A stretch of DNA of 64,000 nucleotides from DATARH01 sp036489765 (lineage in GTDB: Bacteria > Pseudomonadota > Alphaproteobacteria > ATCC43930 > CGMCC-115725). Below the pieces are notes generated by a model. That model was given only the letters and a program-made list of their open reading frames with translations. It made no database searches and was not told the origin of the DNA. This document shows, piece by piece, positions 23,567 through 31,315 of this stretch. The stretch lies in contig DASXFE010000014.1 in assembly GCA_036489765.1 (NCBI GenBank), positions 1 to 64,000 of the forward strand. The letters run 5' to 3'. How positions within the stretch are numbered: position 1 is the stretch's first letter; every line of letters starts with the position of its first letter. The translations under genes and the position numbers were made by a program.

Positions 23567-24267
23567 CACGTCGCACCCGGATAGGCCCGCTGGAGGAACT
23601 GCATCTCGGCGAGGACGTAGCCGAGATGCTCGGAATGGCGTCCGCGGCGCCCGCCCGATTGCATATACCCCGCTTGCGGCCTCGCGAGGGCGGCGCGGGC
23701 GAGTGTGCGGTCGACCGTCTCGTCCCAGGCGGTACGCACGGCTTGGGGGAGACCGTCGAACATCTCGCCGGTGTACATCCAGAGGGCGTCGAGGGCGGCC
23801 TGGGTGCGGCGGCGACTTTCCTCGGTGCCGTCGCCGAGGCGAACCAGCCATTCGCCGAAATGGCGCAGGTGATACGCGGATTGGCGCGCGGCCTCCTTGG
23901 CGATATCCGCGAAGGTCGGGTCGGCGGAGGTCGTCTCGTTCTGCCAGTACGGCGTGGCATAGGCGGCATAAAGGAAGTGGCGGGTGACCGTCATCGCGAA
24001 ATCGCCGTTGGGTTGCTCGACGAGGAGGAGGTTTTTGTATTGCGGGGCGTCGCGGAGATAGGCGAGCCCGTCTTCGTCGCGGCCTGTGCCCTCGATCTCG
24101 CCGGCGTATTGATAGAGGCGGCGGCCGGTGCCGATCAGATCGAGCGCGATGTTGCCGAGTGCCAGCTCCTCCTCGAGCAGCGGCGCGTGGCCGGTCCATT
24201 CGCTGAGGCGATGGCCGAGGATCAGCGCGTCGTCGGCAAGGGCGAGGAGGCGGTCGAACGGGACCAT
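23563..24267 (-). CDS. paaC: Phenylacetyl-CoA epoxidase subunit C
   Basis: PaaC is the structural partner of the di-iron subunit PaaA. The 234-residue protein carries the family landmarks LADDALILGHRLSEWTGHAP, EEELALGNIALDLIGTGR, HFLYAAYATPYW and RRGRHSEHLGYVLAEMQFLQ. ATG 24267 overlaps the paaB stop (TGATG) and its stop overlaps the paaE start, so it is tightly coupled within the operon. Length is slightly below the roughly 250 of E. coli PaaC. Confidence 0.94.
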   Translation of the reverse strand: MVPFDRLLALADDALILGHRLSEWTGHAPLLEEELALGNIALDLIGTGRRLYQYAGEIEGTGRDEDGLAYLRDAPQYKNLLLVEQPNGDFAMTVTRHFLYAAYATPYWQNETTSADPTFADIAKEAARQSAYHLRHFGEWLVRLGDGTEESRRRTQAALDALWMYTGEMFDGLPQAVRTAWDETVDRTLARAALARPQAGYMQSGGRRGRHSEHLGYVLAEMQFLQRAYPGATW

Positions 24268-24623
24268 CACATGTCGCCAACCTCGTCCGGCAATGTATAA
24301 AAGCTCGGGTGCCGGTAGGGTTTGGCGGGTTCGAACAGGGTCACTTCGTCGGCGGGGTCGGAAGCGGTGATCGCGGACGAAGGCACGACCCACAGCGAGA
24401 TGCCCTCGTCGCGGCGGGTGTAGGTGTCGCGCGCGGCCTGCAGGGCCATCTCCGCATCGGCGGCGTGGACGCTGCCGACATGCCGGTGCGCGAGGCCGCT
24501 GCGAGCGCGGATGAAGACTTCCCAGAGCGGGGTCAAGGGTTCGGATGGACGACCGCTTTGCGTCCTTCGGGACGGCTGCTTCGCAGCAACCTCCTCAGAG
24601 TGAGGAGGATTGGAGGCTGCCAT
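24267..24623 (-). CDS. paaB: Phenylacetyl-CoA epoxidase subunit B, with repeat-derived N-terminus
   Basis: PaaB is a small bridging subunit of the epoxidase. The core TPLWEVFIRARSGLAHRHVGSVHAADAEMALQAARD matches the family. PaaB normally begins a few residues before this core, but here about 30 extra residues (MAASNPPHSEEVAAKQPSRR...) precede it, and these are encoded by a palindromic repeat. ATG 24623 directly follows the paaA stop (TAAATG). A TTG at the core start is an alternative but lacks a ribosome site. If translated as drawn, the subunit has a foreign N-terminal tail. Confidence 0.88.
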   Translation of the reverse strand: MAASNPPHSEEVAAKQPSRRTQSGRPSEPLTPLWEVFIRARSGLAHRHVGSVHAADAEMALQAARDTYTRRDEGISLWVVPSSAITASDPADEVTLFEPAKPYRHPSFYTLPDEVGDM

Positions 24624-24678
24624 TTACTCTGCTGCCTCATCCTGAGGAGCGGGCGCAGCCCACGTCTCGAAGGACGCA
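24559..24678. repeat. Palindromic repeat element spanning the paaA/paaB junction
   Basis: Outer arms TGCGTCCTTCGGGACG (24559-24574) and CGTCTCGAAGGACGCA (24663-24678) are inverted copies with one mismatch. Inner inverted repeats are CCTCCTCA/TGAGGAGG and the CCTCATCCTGAGGAG unit. The right arm matches the dispersed repeat at 21551. The element holds the last 17 or so codons of paaA, its stop, the paaB start and the first 20 or so codons of paaB. Confidence 0.8.
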
Positions 24679-25616
24679 TCACGCTGATGCCGCCTGTGCT
24701 TCGCCGCGTAAGCCAGCGCCGCCTCCCGCACCCACGCCCCTTCTTCGACCGCCTCCCGGCGCTGCTGCAGCCGCTGGCGGTTGCAGGGGCCGTTGCCGGA
24801 GATGACGGCGCGGAATTCGGCCCAGTCGATCTCGCCGCCTTTCCAGTGCCCCGAGGCCGCGTCGAACGCGAGGTCGGGGTCGGGCATTTTGAGGCCGAGC
24901 ACCTCGGCCTGCTTGACGGTCACGTCGATGAAATGCTGGCGGAGTTCGTCGTTGGACTGGCGCTTGATGCGCCATTTCATCGACTGGTCCGAATGCGAAG
25001 AGTCGGCATCGTGGGGGCCGAACATCATGAGGCTCGGCCACCACCAGCGGTCGAGCGCGTCCTGCGCCATCGCCTTCTGCTCCGGCGTACCGCGGCAGAG
25101 GGACAGCAGAATCTCGTAGCCCTGGCGCTGGTGAAAGCTTTCCTCCTTGCAGATGCGGATCATCGCTCGGGCATAGGGGCCGTAAGAGCAGCGGCACAGC
25201 GTGATCTGGTTGATGATCGCCGCCCCGTCGACGAGCCAGCCGACCGCACCGATATCGGCCCAGGTGAGGGTCGGGTAGTTGAAGATCGACGAATAGCGGG
25301 CGGCGCCGGTGAGCAGCTGCTCGACCATTTCCTCGCGCGAGATGCCGAGCGTCTCGGCGGCGGCATAGAGGTAAAGGCCGTGCCCGGCCTCGTCCTGCAC
25401 CTTGGCGAGAAGCTGGGCTTTGCGCTTCAAGGTCGGGGCGCGGGTGATCCAGTTGCCCTCGGGCAGCATGCCGACGACCTCGGAATGTGCATGCTGCGAG
25501 ATCTGGCGGATGAGCGTGCGGCGGTAGGCCTCGGGCATCCAGTCGTTGGGCTCGACCTTTTCCTCACGCGCGACCCGCGCCTCGAACCGTTCGATAAGTG
25601 CCGCGTCTTCGCTCAT
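24624..25616 (-). CDS. paaA: Phenylacetyl-CoA epoxidase subunit A (di-iron oxygenase)
   Basis: PaaA is the catalytic di-iron subunit that epoxidises phenylacetyl-CoA. The 330-residue protein has the iron ligands in KVQDEAGHGLYLYAAAE and KEESFHQRQGYE, plus the substrate-region NYPTLTWADIGAVGWLVDGAAI. ATG 25616 (SEDAALIERFEARVAREEKV) matches the usual start. The C-terminal end (ASFETWAAPAPQDEAAE) is encoded by the palindromic repeat and is not family-like. It is the first gene of the paaABCE operon and so lies directly after its promoter region. Confidence 0.95.
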   Translation of the reverse strand: MSEDAALIERFEARVAREEKVEPNDWMPEAYRRTLIRQISQHAHSEVVGMLPEGNWITRAPTLKRKAQLLAKVQDEAGHGLYLYAAAETLGISREEMVEQLLTGAARYSSIFNYPTLTWADIGAVGWLVDGAAIINQITLCRCSYGPYARAMIRICKEESFHQRQGYEILLSLCRGTPEQKAMAQDALDRWWWPSLMMFGPHDADSSHSDQSMKWRIKRQSNDELRQHFIDVTVKQAEVLGLKMPDPDLAFDAASGHWKGGEIDWAEFRAVISGNGPCNRQRLQQRREAVEEGAWVREAALAYAAKHRRHQRDASFETWAAPAPQDEAAE

Positions 25617-25767
25617 AGGCTCAATATAGTCGCTCCGACGCATGGCGGCCCGGCAAAAACGCCGGAAAACGCATGGCACAGATTGCGAAAGCTGGGTTAC
25701 AGTCGAAAAAGGTCTCGGTGGCTTATCATCGGGCAACGACGCACCAACGCCGTGGGAGATTGAGCTG

Positions 25768-26916
25768 ATGCAATACAAGCGAATTTCGGCTGATTGCCAT
25801 CTCGACATGCTCTGGCTGCCGCCAGACCTGTTCACGTCGAACGCGTCGAGCAAGCTGAAAGACCTGATGCCGTACGTCGAAAAGGACGCGAATGGCGTGG
25901 AGGTCTGGACCGACAAGAGCGGCGCCAATTACGGCATGCCGGGCGGGGTCGGGGCCACCGGCACGCCGCATGTTCCTGGCAAGCAGCTGCGCGCCGACAA
26001 GATGGCCGAGGCCGGTCTCTACAGCGATTACTTCACAAAGGGTCTGCGGCGTCCCGGCGACCCGCATCTGCGCGTCAAGGAGTTGGACCGCGACGGTGTC
26101 GATGCCGAGGTGATCTACGGCATCCTCGCGGCCTGCGCCAAAATGCAGGATCCGGAAGCCGCCGACGAGATGCTGCGCATCTACAACGACTTCATGCACA
26201 ACTTCTCCAGCTATTATCCCGAGCGCATGATCGGCCTCGCCTGCCTGCCCTACAACAATATCGAGGGCGCCGCCCGCGAAGTCCGGCGCGTCGCGAAGCT
26301 GGGGATGAAGGGCGTCGAGCTTTCCTGCTCGTGGCACATGACGGGGATGTGGCACCCGATGTGGGATCCACTATGGGAGGCGGTGAACGAGACGCAGCTC
26401 CCGCTGCATTTCCACACCTTCCCGGCGACCGATCCCGAGCTGCGCAAGACGCTCGAGCCGGAAGTTTCGCGCCGGATGACCTATAGCGGGCTCGTACGTT
26501 TCCAGATGACGCTGGCGACGATCCTGACCGACCTGATGGGCGCGGCGGTATTCGAGCGCTTCCCGAACATCCGCGTCGTCTTTGGCGAAAGCGGGATCGG
26601 CTGGATCCCCTACGTCATCGACCGCATGGACTTCGAGTACAAGGACCAGTACCAGGACCTGAAGCTGAAGAAGATGCCGAGCGAGTACTGGCGCAACCAG
26701 TGCCGGGCAACGTTCCAGTACGACCGCATCGGCACCAAGCTGATCGAGGATATGGGCGTCGAGACCCTGATGTGGGGCTCGGACTTCCCGCATCCCGACG
26801 GCGTGTGGCCGGAATCGGTGAAGTACATCGACGACCAGTTCAGCCACCTGCCGGCCGACGTCAAATATGCGATGACGTGCGGCAACGCAGCGAAGTTCTA
26901 CGGTTTGACAAACTGA
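25768..26916 (+). CDS. Amidohydrolase-2 family metal-dependent hydrolase
   Basis: A 382-residue TIM-barrel protein. It has an N-terminal metal motif variant (SADCHLD), VDAEVIYG, HFHTFPATD in the middle, GESGIGWIPYVIDRMDFEY and the conserved Asp in LMWGSDFPHPDG. These are features of the decarboxylase/hydrolase group that acts on aromatic or acyl substrates. ATG 25768 has GGGAGAT upstream. It diverges from the paa operon, so a role in aromatic catabolism is possible but unproven. Confidence 0.88.
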   Translation: MQYKRISADCHLDMLWLPPDLFTSNASSKLKDLMPYVEKDANGVEVWTDKSGANYGMPGGVGATGTPHVPGKQLRADKMAEAGLYSDYFTKGLRRPGDPHLRVKELDRDGVDAEVIYGILAACAKMQDPEAADEMLRIYNDFMHNFSSYYPERMIGLACLPYNNIEGAAREVRRVAKLGMKGVELSCSWHMTGMWHPMWDPLWEAVNETQLPLHFHTFPATDPELRKTLEPEVSRRMTYSGLVRFQMTLATILTDLMGAAVFERFPNIRVVFGESGIGWIPYVIDRMDFEYKDQYQDLKLKKMPSEYWRNQCRATFQYDRIGTKLIEDMGVETLMWGSDFPHPDGVWPESVKYIDDQFSHLPADVKYAMTCGNAAKFYGLTN

Positions 26917-26934
26917 CTTAACGGCCTGCCGCTA

Positions 26935-27080
26935 AGTCGTCCCCGGACTTGACCCGGGGATCTATGGGCGGAAGCGAGAGCCGGGTGGTCATACACCCGG
27001 CTCTCGCCAAATCTCCCCTCCCCCGGAGTTGATCCGGGGGTCTACGCCTTTAAGACGTGGGTGGCCGGGTCAAGCCCGGC
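26935..27080. repeat. Cluster of alphaproteobacterial palindromic repeats
   Basis: Contains CCCCGGACTTGACCCGGGG, then a perfect 14-bp stem (GCGAGAGCCGGGTG, 26974-26987, with its complement at 26994-27007), CCCCCGGAGTTGATCCGGGGG, and GGCCGGGTCAAGCCCGGCC. The two CCGGA(C/G)TTGA(C/T)CCGG units are related to each other. It fills the 300-bp gap between the amidohydrolase and the MFS gene; no coding sequence is seen. Confidence 0.8.
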
Positions 27081-27216
27081 CAAGGCGATAAGGGATGGAA
27101 CGGGTCGCGCGATGGGCGATCCGGAAGGGCTTCAAATCTGGCGAGCGTGAAAACCCGGTGCGAGGGTCGCAGCGGGTTCGTGTGTGCGGGGCACTTTGTT
27201 GCTGGAGGAAGCCTTT

Positions 27217-28533
27217 ATGGACCGGACGATCGAACAGCGCACGATGCGCAAGGTGTATTGGCGCATCCTGCCGTTCACCGGGCTTTTGTACCTGATCTGC
27301 TATATCGACCGGGTCAATGTCGGGTTCGCGGCGTTGACGATGCGGGGCGATCTGGGGCTCAGCCAGGCGGCATTCGGCCTTGGCGCCGGCACCGCCTTCT
27401 TCATCGGCTATTTCATCCTCGAGGTGCCGAGCAACGTGATCCTCGACAAGGTCGGGGCGCGGCTGTGGATCGCACGGATCATGATTACCTGGGGCATCGC
27501 CTCGGGCTGCACCGCGCTCGTGACCGGCGAGTGGAGCTTTTATCTGGTCCGGTTCTGCCTCGGTCTCGCCGAGGCCGGGTTCTTCCCGGGCATGGTGCTG
27601 TTCTTCACCTATTGGTTCCCGACCGTGCATCGCGGCCGGATCATCGCCGGGTTCATGACCGCGATCCCGATCTCGATCGCGATCGGCGCCCCGGTGTCTA
27701 CGAGCCTCCTCGAGCTCAACGGGCTCCTCGGCCTCGCCGGTTGGAAGTGGATGTACATCTGCGAGGCGGTGCCGGCCCTGGTGCTCGGCATCTTCGTCCT
27801 CTTTTTCCTGACCGACCGGCCGGAGCAGGCGAACTGGCTGCTTCCCGACGAAAAGGCATGGCTGTCGACCGAGCTGGCGCGCGAGCGGCGCGAGGTCGAG
27901 GCGGGGCGCGCGTTCGGCATGCTGCAGGCGATGGTGAACCCGCGGGTCCTGGCGCTGGCGGCGATCTATTTCGGCGTCGCCGCGGCGAGCGTCGGGCTCG
28001 TCATGTTCCTGGCGCAGATCATCAAGGAGCTCGGGCTCTCCAATCTGATGACCGGGTACGCCGCGGCGATCCCTTACATCGTGGGGACGATTGGCATGGT
28101 CGTGCTGGGATACATCACGGACAGGACGCAAGAGCGGCGGTGGAACTGCTTTGTCGCCTGCCTGATCGCGACGGCGGGGCTGGCGATCGCCGGCATCACG
28201 CACGGCACCTGGTGGTCGCTGGTCGGGTTGTCGATCGCCACGGTGGGATTCTATGGGATGAAGCCGTCGTTCTGGCCGATGCCGTCGCTGTTCCTGACCG
28301 GCACCGCGGCGGCGGCCGGGATCGCCTGGATCAACGCGGTCGGCAACCTCGCCGGCACGGTGACGCCGTTTATCGTCGGCTGGACCAAGGACGTGACCGG
28401 GAGCTTCGCCGGCGGGCTGTACGCCCTCGCCGGCTTTGCGCTGTTTTCGGCGCTGGTAACGCTGTTCGCGCTGCCCTCCGACCGGAAGCGGCACGACGAC
28501 CTGCCGCGCGGATTGCGCAGCCCGGCGGAGTAG
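27217..28533 (+). CDS. MFS transporter, anion:cation symporter (phthalate/tartrate) type
   Basis: A 438-residue protein with 12 predicted membrane segments. The opening RKVYWRILPFTGLLYLICYIDRVNVGFA, LGLAEAGFFPGMVLFFTYWFP and the loop after helix 6 are typical of the ACS family that takes up organic anions such as tartrate, glucarate or phthalate. ATG 27217 has GGAGGA 9 bp upstream; longer upstream reading has no support. A racemase-like gene follows after 16 bp, so the pair may form an uptake and conversion operon. Confidence 0.92.
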   Translation: MDRTIEQRTMRKVYWRILPFTGLLYLICYIDRVNVGFAALTMRGDLGLSQAAFGLGAGTAFFIGYFILEVPSNVILDKVGARLWIARIMITWGIASGCTALVTGEWSFYLVRFCLGLAEAGFFPGMVLFFTYWFPTVHRGRIIAGFMTAIPISIAIGAPVSTSLLELNGLLGLAGWKWMYICEAVPALVLGIFVLFFLTDRPEQANWLLPDEKAWLSTELARERREVEAGRAFGMLQAMVNPRVLALAAIYFGVAAASVGLVMFLAQIIKELGLSNLMTGYAAAIPYIVGTIGMVVLGYITDRTQERRWNCFVACLIATAGLAIAGITHGTWWSLVGLSIATVGFYGMKPSFWPMPSLFLTGTAAAAGIAWINAVGNLAGTVTPFIVGWTKDVTGSFAGGLYALAGFALFSALVTLFALPSDRKRHDDLPRGLRSPAE

Positions 28534-28549
28534 CACTACCCTCCGCCGC

Positions 28550-29317
28550 ATGACGGCGGACACATCGCGGATTGCCCACGGCGGCAAGGGTCTTTACGGC
28601 GCGCGGGTCGGCATCTTGATGCTCGAATCGCGCTTTCCGCGCATTCCCGGCGACATGGGGAACGCGCTGACCTGGCCGTTCCCGGTGCTGTTCAAGGTCG
28701 TCGCCGACGCGTCGCCGCGGCGGGTCGTCGAGCAGAAGGCCGCGGGCCTGCTCGACGGGTTTCTCGACGGCGCAGCCGAGCTGGTGCGGCTCGGTGCCGA
28801 CGGAATCACGACGACCTGCGGGTTTCTGAGCCTCTATCAGCGCGAGATCGCCGCGCATGCCGGCGTCCCGGTGGCGACGTCGAGCCTGATGCAGATCCCG
28901 TTTATCGGGCGCATCCTGCCGCCCGGCAAGCGCGTCGGCGTGATCACGATCAGCGCGAGGAGCCTCGGCCGCGAGCACCTGATCGCGGCAGGCGCCGACC
29001 CCGAGACGCCGGTCGTCGGCACCGATGACGGCCGCGAGTTCACCCGCGCCATTATCGGCGACGAGATGCGGCTCGACGCCGCCCTGGCCGAGCGCGACAT
29101 CCTCGACGCCGCCGACACGCTGCGCGCGGCGCACCCGGACACCGGTGCGATCCTCCTCGAATGCACCAACATGGTGCCGTACGCACGCGCCGTGCACGAG
29201 CACACGCGGCTGCCGGTGTTCAGCATCTACAGCTTTGTGACCTGGTTCCAGGCCGGGCTCGCACCGCGCGATTTCGGCCCGCCTGGCAGCCGCCCCGGCG
29301 AATGGCGCGAGCGATGA
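28550..29317 (+). CDS. Aspartate/glutamate/hydantoin racemase family protein
   Basis: A 255-residue protein with the two catalytic cysteines of the family, in ITTTCGFLS (about residue 90) and LLECTNMVPY (about 205). It lies in an operon-like run: MFS gene, this gene, then GNAT with a 4-bp overlap. Family members racemise acidic amino acids, hydantoins or maleate-like acids. The exact reaction is not clear, but pairing with an anion transporter suggests handling of an imported acid (inference). Confidence 0.85.
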   Translation: MTADTSRIAHGGKGLYGARVGILMLESRFPRIPGDMGNALTWPFPVLFKVVADASPRRVVEQKAAGLLDGFLDGAAELVRLGADGITTTCGFLSLYQREIAAHAGVPVATSSLMQIPFIGRILPPGKRVGVITISARSLGREHLIAAGADPETPVVGTDDGREFTRAIIGDEMRLDAALAERDILDAADTLRAAHPDTGAILLECTNMVPYARAVHEHTRLPVFSIYSFVTWFQAGLAPRDFGPPGSRPGEWRER

Positions 29318-29799
29318 GCACCGTCTCGCTTCGCCTTGCCACGGTCGAGGATTGCGGCCTGATCCTCCATTTCATCCGCGAGCTGGCAACCTTCGAGAAA
29401 GAGCCCGACGCGGTCGTCGCGACCGAAGACGATCTGCGCCGCCACGGTTTCGGACCGAACCCGCACTTTGAGACGCTGATCGCCGAATTCGAAGGCGAGC
29501 CGGCCGGGATGGCGCTGTTCTTCCCCCGGTTTTCGACCTGGGAGGGCCAACCGACCCTCTTCCTCGAAGACATCTTCGTGACCGAGGCGACGCGGAAGCA
29601 CGGGGTCGGCCGTATGCTAATAACCGCCCTCGCCCGGATCGCGCTCGACCGCGGCTGGGGCCGGATCGACTTCCACGTCCTCGACTGGAACCCCGCCCGC
29701 GGCTTCTATGAACGCCTCGGCTTCGAGCATGCCACCGAATGGCTCCGCTACGGCGCTAGCCGCGACGGGCTCATGCGGCTGGTGGCAGAAGGCGAATAA
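29314..29799 (+). CDS. GNAT-family N-acetyltransferase (diamine acetyltransferase-like)
   Basis: A 161-residue single GNAT domain: LRLATVEDCGLILHFIRELATFE, FFPRFSTWEGQPTLFLEDIFV and the acetyl-CoA loop RKHGVGRMLITALARIA, ending RIDFHVLDWNPARGFYERLGF. The FSTW... LFLEDIFV stretch is characteristic of the spermidine/spermine (diamine) acetyltransferase subgroup. ATG 29314 overlaps the upstream stop (ATGA). The substrate is not certain. Confidence 0.9.
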   Translation: MSTVSLRLATVEDCGLILHFIRELATFEKEPDAVVATEDDLRRHGFGPNPHFETLIAEFEGEPAGMALFFPRFSTWEGQPTLFLEDIFVTEATRKHGVGRMLITALARIALDRGWGRIDFHVLDWNPARGFYERLGFEHATEWLRYGASRDGLMRLVAEGE

Positions 29800-29802
29800 G
29801 CG

Positions 29803-30180
29803 CTACCAGACGGTCGGAACGCCGTAATCGGAAAAGACGTGATCGACGGTCAGGACCGTCAGCGACTCGGCTCGCGCCGGCGCGATCATGATCCGGTCCC
29901 ATGGATCGCGATGCGGCCCGGGCAAGAATGCGGCGGTGAGGGCATGGTCGAAGGAGATGGCCAACACATCGATCCGTTCACGATGAAGCCAGCGAAGCAG
30001 GTTAGCCGCGATCAGCGGCATCCGCCTTGATCTCTCTTTGTACGCGGGCTCATAGGCAACGATGGCGCTGACGAAGAGGTCGTTGTCGGGATCACGTATG
30101 GTTGCTCTAGCAGGGACAGATAACCGCGGGCTGTCGTTCAGCCGCCATACGAGTGCGTGCGTATCGACGAGCAATCTCAA
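29803..30180 (-). CDS. vapC: VapC-like PIN-domain toxin
   Basis: A 125-residue PIN-domain ribonuclease. The opening RLLVDTHALVW has the first Asp, YEPAYKE supplies the Glu, and DPWDRIMIAPA and TVDHVF the later acidic residues. The start is TTG 30178-30180, overlapping the restored stop of the antitoxin frame (TTGA). The partner antitoxin just upstream is frameshifted, so either the toxin is weakly expressed, or the antitoxin still works truncated, or the shift is a read error. Confidence 0.9.
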   Translation of the reverse strand: MRLLVDTHALVWRLNDSPRLSVPARATIRDPDNDLFVSAIVAYEPAYKERSRRMPLIAANLLRWLHRERIDVLAISFDHALTAAFLPGPHRDPWDRIMIAPARAESLTVLTVDHVFSDYGVPTVW

Positions 30181-30454
30181 GAGGTCGACTTCGCTAAGCT
30201 GATGCCGAACTCGGCTATGAATTTTCCCTCGGCGGCGTCGAGGTCTTCCGGAGCCATAGGTTCCAGGAAATCTCGTCGGGGATGCTCATATGACGCCAGG
30301 CACCCGGCTTCCGCAGGCGCTTCCGCGCGAGTGGCGCCAGCCGCGCCGACGGTTTGCCGGCGCGGGCGATGACGAACTCCCCACCGCCGAGCACTCGTTC
30401 GAGAAGCTCGGACAACTTAGCTTTTGCTTCGGCGATGTTGACTTGGCATCCCAT
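30177..30454 (-). pseudogene. Phd/YefM-type antitoxin of the VapC pair, apparent 1-bp frameshift
   Basis: The N-terminal DNA-binding part is intact: GCQVNIAEAKAKLSELLERV, GEFVIARAGKPSARLAPL. After PDEI the frame goes to an unrelated tail ending at 30215. Restoring one T in the run at about 30269-30271 gives FLEPMAPEDLDAAEGKFIAEF and an end at 30177 that overlaps the toxin start, as expected for this operon type. The lost C-terminal segment is the part that normally wraps and blocks the toxin. Confidence 0.8.
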
Positions 30455-30547
30455 CGTCCTGCCTCCTGTGCGCCGTCATATGGTCACGAGCGAATTCTGG
30501 TCAGCCAACTTGGCCAATTCAGCCCATCCCTTCAGCGGAGACACCCA

Positions 30548-31270
30548 ATGCTCGACGTCTGGTCCTGGCCGACCCCGAATGGCCAAAAGGTGCATATCGC
30601 GCTCGAGGAACTGGGGCTCGAATACAACATCATCCCGGTCAATATCGGCGCCGGCGACCAGTTCAAGCCCGAGTTCCTGAAGATCACCCCGAACCACCGC
30701 ATCCCGGCGATCGTCGATCCGGATGGGCCGGGCGGAAAGCCGTTCACGCTGTTCGAGTCAGGTGCGATCCTCATCTACCTGTCGGAAAAAGCGGGCGGGA
30801 AGCTGATCCCGAAGGACCCGGCGGGGCGGTTCAAATGCCTCGAATGGATCATGTTCCAGATGGGCGGCGTCGGCCCGATGTTCGGCCAGTGGAACCATTT
30901 CGGCGCCTATGCCCCGGAAAAGATCCCCTATGCGATCGCGCGCTACACCAACGAGGCGAACCGGCTGACACGGGTCCTGAACAACCGGCTTGGCGAGACG
31001 CGGTGGCTCGCCGGCGACGAGTACAGCATGGCTGACATCATCACCTTCCCGTGGCTGCACACCGGCAACCAGCAATCACCACGGTTTGATGAGCGCGGGT
31101 ACATCAACCTCGCCGAATTCCCGAACGTCAAACGCTGGTACGACGAGATCGCCGCCCGCCCAGCCGTGCAGCGCGGACTTGCGCTGCTCACCGAAGTTCG
31201 TGAGCAGAAAGCAATCAGCGAGGCCGAACGCGAGGTCTATTTCGGCAAGACGCAGTTCCAGGCTCGGTAA
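30548..31270 (+). CDS. Glutathione S-transferase, Nu class (YfcG/YghU-like)
   Basis: A 240-residue protein with an N-terminal thioredoxin-like domain (WSWPTPNGQKVHIALEELGLEY, PNHRIPAIVD, LFESGAILIYLSEK) and a helical C-terminal domain (MFGQWNHFGAYAPEKIPYA, EYSMADIITFPW). The TPNG... K pattern and GQWNHF are typical of Nu-class enzymes, which have disulfide-bond reductase activity rather than classical conjugation. ATG 30548 is preceded by GCGGAGA. A strong terminator follows. Confidence 0.92.
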   Translation: MLDVWSWPTPNGQKVHIALEELGLEYNIIPVNIGAGDQFKPEFLKITPNHRIPAIVDPDGPGGKPFTLFESGAILIYLSEKAGGKLIPKDPAGRFKCLEWIMFQMGGVGPMFGQWNHFGAYAPEKIPYAIARYTNEANRLTRVLNNRLGETRWLAGDEYSMADIITFPWLHTGNQQSPRFDERGYINLAEFPNVKRWYDEIAARPAVQRGLALLTEVREQKAISEAEREVYFGKTQFQAR

Positions 31271-31278
31271 AGCTCTTT

Positions 31279-31311
31279 CCCCTCGCCCGCATTGCGGGCG
31301 AGGGGATTTTT
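31279..31311 (+). terminator. Rho-independent terminator after the GST gene
   Basis: CCCCTCGCCCGC, loop ATT and GCGGGCGAGGGG form a perfect 12-bp stem followed by ATTTTT. It lies 9 bp past the GST stop, facing the convergent esterase gene. Confidence 0.92.
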
Positions 31312-31315
31312 GTGA

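Noticed and set aside
22496..24280. paaE as a 594-residue protein
   Set aside because: The upstream part is an out-of-frame reading of paaC; GTG 23566 overlapping the paaC stop gives the normal PaaE length.
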